Positions 34,207 to 39,178 of a stretch of DNA of 39,178 nucleotides are shown piece after piece. Source of the stretch: an uncultured Candidatus Poseidoniales archaeon (GTDB lineage: Archaea > Thermoplasmatota > Poseidoniia > Poseidoniales > Thalassarchaeaceae). Position 1 is the first letter of the stretch, and each line of letters starts with the position of its first letter. Below the pieces are notes generated by a model, which was given only the letters and a program-made list of their open reading frames with translations, was not told the DNA's origin and did not search any database. The stretch is taken from assembly GCA_902573115.1 (NCBI GenBank), contig CACGIM010000007.1, positions 1-39,178 on the forward strand, in the 5' to 3' direction. The position numbers and the translations under genes were made by a program.

Positions 34207-35529
34207 TCACATGAAAATAAGCGCTGGATTCTCAAGCATTCTCTTAAGATGTTGAATTAGGGATGCCCCATCAGCCCCATCCACAACTCTGTGATCGAAT
34301 GCACTTGACAGATTCATGATTCTCCTGACCAAAATCTGCCCATCGACTACCACGGGCATCTCACGTGCCTTATGAATCCCAAGAATCGAAACTTCAGGGT
34401 GATTAATTATTGGAGTAGCCCCCAAACCACCCTCTCGACCCAAACTTGTGATCGTGAAAGTCGATCCAGTCAACTCATCAAGGCTTGCACTACCACTCCT
34501 TGCAGATCCCGAAACTCGTTGCATTTCCGAGGCAGCCTTCCAAATGTCCATCGACTCAACGTGTTTTACGACAGGAACATACAGGCCTCTATCAGTCTGT
34601 GTTGCGATTCCCAGGTTAACTGCAGAGTGCCGATTAACCACTCCATTATCATCATCAAAGAGAGCGTTGCATTCTGGATGATCGGGCATTATCTTGGACA
34701 ATGCGAGCATGATGAAAGGGAGGTAGGTTAGCTTGGGTTGGTTATCATCCTTTGTCGCATTGAGTATCTTCCTGAGCGACTCCAGTTCAGTGATATCTAC
34801 CTCTTCAAAGTAAGAGAAGTGAGGTATCCTACTTTTGCTAATTGTCATTTGTTCCGATATCTTCCGCCTAAGGCCAACTACCTTCACCGGTGTTACTTCT
34901 GTTCTCTTTTCATGGTAAGATGTCGGTGCCGCCCCAGAAATAGCCCCGCCAGCTGCAATGAAAGCGTCTAAATCAGCATGTCTAACTCTTCCTGCTGGTC
35001 CTGAACCCCTAACCGATCCTAGGTCTACTTCTGCCTCTCTGGCTCTCTTTCTCACAGCCGGGCTAGCCAATACGCTTCGAGATGAAGGCGATTGAACTTT
35101 AGAAGGGACTTCTAAATCTTGTTTTTCAGGCTCATTTACTGGTTCCCGATCGATGCTAGACTTGGGTTCAGGGATTGGCTCGGGTTCAGGGATTGGCTCG
35201 GGTTCCAATATTTCTTCCGCTTTACTTCCAGGCTCCGCTTTTTCAGATTCTGTAGTTTCCTTTTCCGATTCGCTTTTTGCGCCACTCCCTTCGACGTCTA
35301 TCTCCAATAGTGTTGAACCAACGGCAATCATATCCCCTACGTCCCCACTCAGCGAGCTCACGACTCCGGCGACAGGCGAGGGTATGGTCACGGTCGCTTT
35401 GTCTGTCATAACGTCAACTATCGAGTCATCTTCTGCTACCTTATCACCAAGGGAAACATGCCATTGCACCACCTCTCCTTCTACAACTCCTTCTCCAATA
35501 TCTGGTAGTTTGAATACAAAATTACCCAT
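34207..35529 (-). CDS. bkdB: 2-oxoacid dehydrogenase E2 (dihydrolipoamide acyltransferase)
   Basis: A 440-residue E2 core subunit. It has one N-terminal lipoyl domain (KLPDIGEGVVEGEVVQW, modified lysine in VDVMTDKATVTIPSP). A long acidic Pro-rich linker follows, with a repeated EPIPEP, then the E1/E3-binding domain (ASPAVRKRAREAEVDLGSV) and the acyltransferase domain. The catalytic motif there is FDHRVVDGADGASL near the C-terminus. ATG 35529 is chosen: it has an AGGAGG site 6 nt upstream and gives a standard start (MGNFVFKLP), and it begins 1 bp after the E1-beta stop. The domain set and the E1 partners favour a branched-chain 2-oxoacid substrate, though pyruvate cannot be excluded. Confidence 0.95.
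   Translation of the reverse strand: MGNFVFKLPDIGEGVVEGEVVQWHVSLGDKVAEDDSIVDVMTDKATVTIPSPVAGVVSSLSGDVGDMIAVGSTLLEIDVEGSGAKSESEKETTESEKAEPGSKAEEILEPEPIPEPEPIPEPKSSIDREPVNEPEKQDLEVPSKVQSPSSRSVLASPAVRKRAREAEVDLGSVRGSGPAGRVRHADLDAFIAAGGAISGAAPTSYHEKRTEVTPVKVVGLRRKISEQMTISKSRIPHFSYFEEVDITELESLRKILNATKDDNQPKLTYLPFIMLALSKIMPDHPECNALFDDDNGVVNRHSAVNLGIATQTDRGLYVPVVKHVESMDIWKAASEMQRVSGSARSGSASLDELTGSTFTITSLGREGGLGATPIINHPEVSILGIHKAREMPVVVDGQILVRRIMNLSSAFDHRVVDGADGASLIQHLKRMLENPALIFM
35164..35205 (-). repeat. 18-bp tandem repeat in the E2 linker
   Basis: Two identical 18-bp units (GGGTTCAGGGATTGGCTC on the + strand, 35164-35181 and 35182-35199) and a partial third encode the Glu-Pro-Ile-Pro-Glu-Pro repeat of the E2 interdomain linker. 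Copy number should vary among strains without harming the flexible linker. Confidence 0.85.
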
Positions 35530-35530
35530 C

Positions 35531-36541
35531 TCAATCCTCCTGTGTTCTATGTATCGCCGCTGCAATTCTAGTAGGTCCGGGCATGTAATCCCATTCAGTA
35601 GTATGGGGGAATGGTGTGTCCCAACCGGTCACCCTTTCAATCGGGCTCTCCAACATGTAGAAACACCTTTCTTGCACTGACGCTGCCATTTCTGCTCCAA
35701 ATCCACTAGTTTTGGGGGCTTCGTGGACAATAACGCAACGTCCAGTCTTCTCGACAGATTTTGTTATCGCATCCTTGTCCCATGGTACCAAACTCTGAAG
35801 ATCTATTAGATCACAAGAGACGCCGCTTTCCTCTATTGCCTTCTCGCATACATGGACCATCGCCCCCCAGGCAATGACAGTACAACTATCCCCTTCCGTG
35901 GCTAACCTTGCCTTTCCCAATTGGATACTGTAGTGTTCCTCTGGAACTTCTGCTTCGGGGTGATCGGCCCATGTTGGGACCTTGTGAGGGTCGCCATAGA
36001 ATGGGCCTCTGTAGCATCTCTTAGGCTCAAAAAATATCACTGGGTCATTGCATTCGATTGAGCTGATCAGCAGACCCTTGGCGTTGTATGGTGTCGAACA
36101 ATATACTACCTTCAAACCTGGAGTGTGGGTAAACTGTGACTCGGGCGACTGTGAGTGATGATGGCCTCCCCTAATTCCTCCCCCAGCTGGTGTCCTGAGG
36201 GTTACTGGGGACCAAAACTCTCCTCCTGATCGGTGCCTTATCTTTGCCATCTCATTAACTATCTGATCATAGGCGGGAAAGATATAGTCAGCAAATTGAA
36301 TTTCCACTACGGGCCTCAGTCCATTCAAGCCCATTCCAAATGCCGTAGCAGCAATTCCACCCTCCGATAGTGGAGTGTCGAAGACTCGATGGTCACCGTG
36401 TCGTTCTTGCAGACCATCAGTAGTTCTGAAAACTCCACCGAAGTATCCTACGTCTTCGCCAAAAATAATCACATCCCTGTCACGATCGAGCATTATATCG
36501 AGAGCACTATTGAGCGCTTGAATCATATTCATATTCGGCAC
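35531..36541 (-). CDS. bkdA2: 2-oxoacid dehydrogenase E1 component, beta subunit (branched-chain type)
   Basis: A 336-residue beta subunit of the thiamine diphosphate-dependent E1 enzyme. It has the cofactor-facing glutamate in DTPLSEGGIAATAFGMG, FADYIFPAYDQIVNEMAK, and the active-site His region GGIRGGHHHSQSPESQF. The HHSQSPE segment is characteristic of the branched-chain 2-oxoacid dehydrogenase branch; pyruvate enzymes differ there. The C-terminal domain has LIDLQSLVPWD and VIVHEAPKTSGFGAE. It lies 2 bp after the E1-alpha gene and 1 bp before the E2 start, so the three are produced together. Confidence 0.95.
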   Translation of the reverse strand: MPNMNMIQALNSALDIMLDRDRDVIIFGEDVGYFGGVFRTTDGLQERHGDHRVFDTPLSEGGIAATAFGMGLNGLRPVVEIQFADYIFPAYDQIVNEMAKIRHRSGGEFWSPVTLRTPAGGGIRGGHHHSQSPESQFTHTPGLKVVYCSTPYNAKGLLISSIECNDPVIFFEPKRCYRGPFYGDPHKVPTWADHPEAEVPEEHYSIQLGKARLATEGDSCTVIAWGAMVHVCEKAIEESGVSCDLIDLQSLVPWDKDAITKSVEKTGRCVIVHEAPKTSGFGAEMAASVQERCFYMLESPIERVTGWDTPFPHTTEWDYMPGPTRIAAAIHRTQED

Positions 36542-36543
36542 AT

Positions 36544-37779
36544 TTACTCCTCCATCATTTGATCATGTTGTTCCTTAAGGTGCCAGGGTATTTCCTCGTA
36601 CACCTCTGTAAATATGGTGTCTGATGATGGGTATGGGCCGTTGGCCAAATCCCCGTACTTGACCGCCTCCTTGTAGGCATCAACTACCTCGCTATCCATC
36701 CTCGATTCAAGGTCATCTTGCCTTTTATCACTCCACTCTCCAATCTTAATCAAGTGGTCTTTAAGCCTCAAAACTGGGTCCCCACCTGGCCATTTGGTAT
36801 GTTCATCACCAGGGCGATACCTACTAGGATCGTCACTGCTGCTATGAGCTCCTGCTCTGTATGTCAATACCTCGATGTGCGTAGCACCCAATCCCGCCGA
36901 AGCCCTCTCCCTTGCCCATTTGGTAACTGAATAGAGGGCTAGGAAATCATTTCCGTCTACTCTAATTGATGCTAGTCCGTAAGGGAGTCCCCTTGTAGCG
37001 AAATTGCCTTTTCCCGTGGCAAAATTTGCATGAGTTGAAATTGCCCATTGGTTGTTTACCAAGTTTAAGATCACAGGAGCATTGTAAACACTGGCAAAAT
37101 TTAGCGCATAATGGTAGTCCCCTTCTGCACTCGCACCATCTCCTATCCATGTGATGGTCACTTCATCTAGTCCCTTGTGCTTGGAGGCCAGAGCAACTCC
37201 TACCGCCTGACTGAATTGAGTTCCCACGGGGCTTGAAATCGAGATGAACCTCCCATCGCGATAAGAGTAATGAACAGGCATCTGCCTCCCTTTGATGTTG
37301 TCTTCTTCGTTTCCGATGCAGTGACAAATCATGCTAACCATATCCCTACCTCGGACAAATTGGGCACCGGGTTGCCTATACGTTGGGAATATCCAGTCAT
37401 CTTGATTTAACGCCATGGTCTGAGCTATAGCAACTGCTTCTTCTCCTAAAGACCTCATGTAGAAAGATAACAAACCTGTCCTTTGCATCTTCATCATCCT
37501 ATCATCAAAAATACGAAGCCTGACCATATGCTCAAGACCCAGTCGGAGAACTTCTGGGTCCAAGTCGGGGTCCCATTCTCCAGAGGCTTCTCCCTTGTCA
37601 TCAAGGACTCTTACCAAGCCATTGGCCAGATGTGCAGTTTCATCATATGTACAAGTTGTAGCTTCGGGCTTGCTTAGATCCCCTGGCTCCCATGTCCAAG
37701 ACTCGAAACTCGATACTTCCCCTGGTCTAAAAGGAGCATCGGGGACCTCAATTTTCGATTCTTTCATATCGGAGCCCAT
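36544..37779 (-). CDS. bkdA1: 2-oxoacid dehydrogenase E1 component, alpha subunit (branched-chain type)
   Basis: A 411-residue alpha subunit that binds thiamine diphosphate and decarboxylates the 2-oxoacid. The cofactor motif is GDGASAEGDYHYALNFASVY ending at NN (residues 242-243), with GDG at 213-215. The loop YRAGAHSSSDDPSRYRPGDE and the segment LSFYMRSLGEEAVAIAQ match branched-chain E1-alpha. An N-terminal extension of about 75 residues precedes the core, also usual for bacterial BkdA1. It is followed by E1-beta after 2 bp and preceded by lipA, which ends 22 bp upstream. Confidence 0.95.
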   Translation of the reverse strand: MGSDMKESKIEVPDAPFRPGEVSSFESWTWEPGDLSKPEATTCTYDETAHLANGLVRVLDDKGEASGEWDPDLDPEVLRLGLEHMVRLRIFDDRMMKMQRTGLLSFYMRSLGEEAVAIAQTMALNQDDWIFPTYRQPGAQFVRGRDMVSMICHCIGNEEDNIKGRQMPVHYSYRDGRFISISSPVGTQFSQAVGVALASKHKGLDEVTITWIGDGASAEGDYHYALNFASVYNAPVILNLVNNQWAISTHANFATGKGNFATRGLPYGLASIRVDGNDFLALYSVTKWARERASAGLGATHIEVLTYRAGAHSSSDDPSRYRPGDEHTKWPGGDPVLRLKDHLIKIGEWSDKRQDDLESRMDSEVVDAYKEAVKYGDLANGPYPSSDTIFTEVYEEIPWHLKEQHDQMMEE

Positions 37780-37801
37780 ACAGATTACACCCTACTTACA
37801 C

Positions 37802-38773
37802 TCATGACGTTTGGCCTTTGACGACTACCGTTTCTTCATTAAGAAACAGATGACTTACTGCGGATCCTGTGGAATCTCTAGTAACTACTGGCTCTCCACC
37901 GATGGCCTCTTCCCATAACAAACCAGCCCGGTAGCTAGATCTAACCAACGGACCACTGGCAACTGCACTAAATCCTAACGATCTGGCAATTTGGTCCCAG
38001 TCTGCAAACTTCTCAGGCTCCGGGAACCTATCAATTGGGATATGTTTGTAGCTAGGTTGGAGGTATTGGCCCAATGTCACCATATCCACTCCCGATTCTC
38101 TGATCTTCTGCAAAGCCTGCTCTACCTCCGTATCAGACTCTCCGAGACCCACCATGAGGCTAGTTTTGGTTAGGAGGTCAGGCCGTAGAATTTTAGCATA
38201 TTCTAGTATCTCCAATGATTGATCAAACGATGCCCTCGGGTCTCTAACTATTGAATCCAACCTCGGCACGCACTCAACATTGTGGGCGAACACCTTCAAT
38301 GGAAGATTTTTCAGAAGCAACTCAAGAGCTTCCTTGTTTCCATCCAAGTCAGAGCAAAGCAGCTCTATTCCAACCTCTGGATTTCTATTCCGTATCTCGA
38401 GAATACAATTGCGATAATGCCGGGCCCCACCGTCAGATAGGTCATCCCTATTTACGACAGTAATTACTGCATAACTTAACCCCATCTTAGAAATCGCATC
38501 AGCAAGCTCCAAAGGCTCATTTCGATCTAACTTTGGCGGACTCTTCACTGTTCCGACTGCGCAGAATCTGCACCCCCTTGTGCAAACATCTCCAGCAATC
38601 ATGAATGTGGCAGTTCCCCTGCCCCAGCAATCATGGACATTTGGACACCGGGCCTCTTCGCATACGGTATTCAACCCATGTTGGTTTACATTATTTTTAG
38701 TTCCGTTGAATCTATCTTGAGAATCGCCAGTCGGGAGGGAGGTCTTGAACCATGCAGGAAGCCTTTTTCTCAT
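37802..38773 (-). CDS. lipA: Lipoyl synthase
   Basis: A 323-residue radical SAM enzyme that inserts two sulfurs into the octanoyl group of lipoyl domains. Both iron-sulfur sites are visible: the auxiliary cluster in NTVCEEARCPNVHDCWG and the radical SAM motif in CTRGCRFCAVG. Later segments are NRDDLSDGGARHY, HNVECVPRLDSIV, TKTSLMVGLGES, TLGQYLQPSYKHIP and the closing RSSYRAG, whose serine ligates the auxiliary cluster. ATG 38773 is chosen because GAGG precedes it by 6 nt, an AAATATA box (38800-38806) lies about 30 nt upstream, and the length equals typical LipA. The frame remains open to ATG 38896, which would add 41 residues. Confidence 0.95.
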   Translation of the reverse strand: MRKRLPAWFKTSLPTGDSQDRFNGTKNNVNQHGLNTVCEEARCPNVHDCWGRGTATFMIAGDVCTRGCRFCAVGTVKSPPKLDRNEPLELADAISKMGLSYAVITVVNRDDLSDGGARHYRNCILEIRNRNPEVGIELLCSDLDGNKEALELLLKNLPLKVFAHNVECVPRLDSIVRDPRASFDQSLEILEYAKILRPDLLTKTSLMVGLGESDTEVEQALQKIRESGVDMVTLGQYLQPSYKHIPIDRFPEPEKFADWDQIARSLGFSAVASGPLVRSSYRAGLLWEEAIGGEPVVTRDSTGSAVSHLFLNEETVVVKGQTS

Positions 38774-38967
38774 CGATTTCCTCTTTTGCACAGGGCTAGA
38801 AATATAGCCATCAGAACACGCATTTCTATCGCTGTTCGAGGAGTCAATAGTCGGTAACCGCCTCTCCATTACAACCACCGGGCGAAGGTACGACATTAAC
38901 CGTTTTCTAGATATGTCCTTGCTGGAATATTACCAATTGTAAAATGTGTCACTCTCTCCGGGCTGCC
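38774..38967. promoter_or_regulatory. Divergent promoter region, lipA operon and SDR gene
   Basis: For the rightward gene, TTGTAAAA (38938-38944) lies 24-30 nt before ATG 38968, fitting a TATA box on a leaderless mRNA. For lipA, the AT box at 38800-38806, within the short palindrome GCTAGAAATATAGC (38795-38808), lies about 30 nt before ATG 38773. Part of this region would instead be coding if lipA starts at 38896. Confidence 0.4.
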
Positions 38968-39178
38968 ATGGCAGAGACAGTTCTCGTTACCGGAGGGGCA
39001 AAAAGGATAGGGAGGCAGATATGCCTAGGACTGGCAGAAGCAGGCTTCTCCGTCGTAGTACATCATAGAAATTCGGAAGTAGAATCCTCGGAATTGGTCT
39101 ATCAAATCAGATCATTGGGTTGCAAAGCGGAATCTGTTAGGTGCGATCTTTCCGAACCCGGTGACACCTCGGAGCTAA
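38968..39178 (+). CDS. Short-chain dehydrogenase, pteridine-reductase-like (3' end outside window)
   Basis: The first 70 codons of an SDR gene are present, and the frame runs off the right edge. The Rossmann start VLVTGGAKRIGRQICLGLAE has the TGxxxxxG cofactor motif, and the following AGFSVVVHHRNSEVES resembles pteridine reductase and FolM-type enzymes, in which the His-Arg after the second strand favours NADPH. A fatty acid ketoreductase is possible but fits less well. ATG 38968 is preferred; an in-frame ATG lies 24 nt upstream. Pterin reduction would fit with folP and pterin dehydratase elsewhere in the window. Confidence 0.8.
   Translation, partial: MAETVLVTGGAKRIGRQICLGLAEAGFSVVVHHRNSEVESSELVYQIRSLGCKAESVRCDLSEPGDTSEL

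Noticed and set aside
35164-35205. Tandem repeat considered as a CRISPR or mobile-element trace
   Set aside because: The units are contiguous 18-mers in frame with the E2 Pro-Glu linker; there are no spacers.
38774-38896. Extra 41 N-terminal codons of lipA as a real targeting or regulatory extension
   Set aside because: The segment is unlike LipA, and a good binding site and AT box point to ATG 38773; the longer form is not excluded.
1-39178. tRNA, rRNA, CRISPR, transposase, integrase or phage genes
   Set aside because: I looked for them on both strands by eye and found none; gaps are short and filled by promoters or small ORFs.

Overview
The window looks like a fosmid-sized piece of chromosome from a planktonic euryarchaeon, most likely Marine Group II (Poseidoniales) or a close Thermoplasmatota relative. 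Archaeal identity comes from the information-processing genes: class I lysyl-tRNA synthetase, aIF2-beta, aRF1/eRF1, Trm56, an archaeal-type UMP kinase, a Nog1 GTPase and a GfcR-type HTH-phosphoribosyltransferase. Several likely promoters have an AT-rich box 25-30 nt before the start codon. Mixed in are genes of bacterial flavour: LipA/LipB and a 2-oxoacid dehydrogenase complex, FolP, pterin dehydratase, UbiX, and an NfeD-flotillin pair. The lineage is inferred from gene content and was not tested by any search.

Layout. 1-3300 (+): end of an NfeD-like gene, a flotillin/SPFH gene broken by a frameshift, and a thiolase. 3360-3912 (+): two small DUF2061 membrane proteins. 3909-10105 (-): operon read folP, TraB-family membrane protein, fused four-cluster ferredoxin/NrfD-like membrane subunit, molybdopterin oxidoreductase. 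10160-16131 (+): membrane protein, trm56, carA, carB. 16126-21916 (-): SnoaL-like protein, class I lysS, gfcR-like gene, dut, aIF2-beta, quinone oxidoreductase, thioredoxin-fold [2Fe-2S] protein, pterin carbinolamine dehydratase and an unknown protein. 22032-23066 (+): nog1. 23068-24862 (-): 38-residue zinc ribbon, membrane protein, DUF2116-like zinc-ribbon protein, pyrH. 24958-28459 (+): aRF1 (frameshifted exactly at the GGQ motif), argS, peroxiredoxin. 28456-38773 (-): SAP-TM-M28 peptidase, ubiX, class V aminotransferase, lipB, E3, E2, E1-beta, E1-alpha, lipA. 38968-end (+): start of a short-chain dehydrogenase. Genes are very tightly packed. Many neighbours overlap by 1-4 nt, convergent pairs overlap at their stop codons, and no gap exceeds about 200 bp. 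I saw no rRNA, tRNA, CRISPR array, insertion sequence or integrase.

How the genes work together. The most coherent unit is the lipoate/2-oxoacid dehydrogenase cluster: octanoyl transfer (LipB), sulfur insertion (LipA) and the E1-E2-E3 enzymes that use the cofactor lie in one run, and the E1 sequences point to branched-chain substrates. carA-carB, pyrH, dut and the GfcR-like protein form a scattered pyrimidine and phosphoribosyl theme. folP, pterin dehydratase and the pteridine-reductase-like SDR at the right edge form a pterin/folate theme. The Mo enzyme and its NrfD-like partner form a quinone-linked redox module of unknown substrate.

Two genes (flotillin and aRF1) are out of frame at the only two homopolymer runs of 8 or more bases that I found by eye, which points to homopolymer miscalls rather than biology. 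I nevertheless flag the aRF1 case because release-factor genes are a known site of programmed frameshifting. I did not find a clearly new multi-gene system. The most unusual items are the palindromic segment inside the 5' end of carA, the ferredoxin-NrfD fusion, and the SAP-TM-M28 peptidase.
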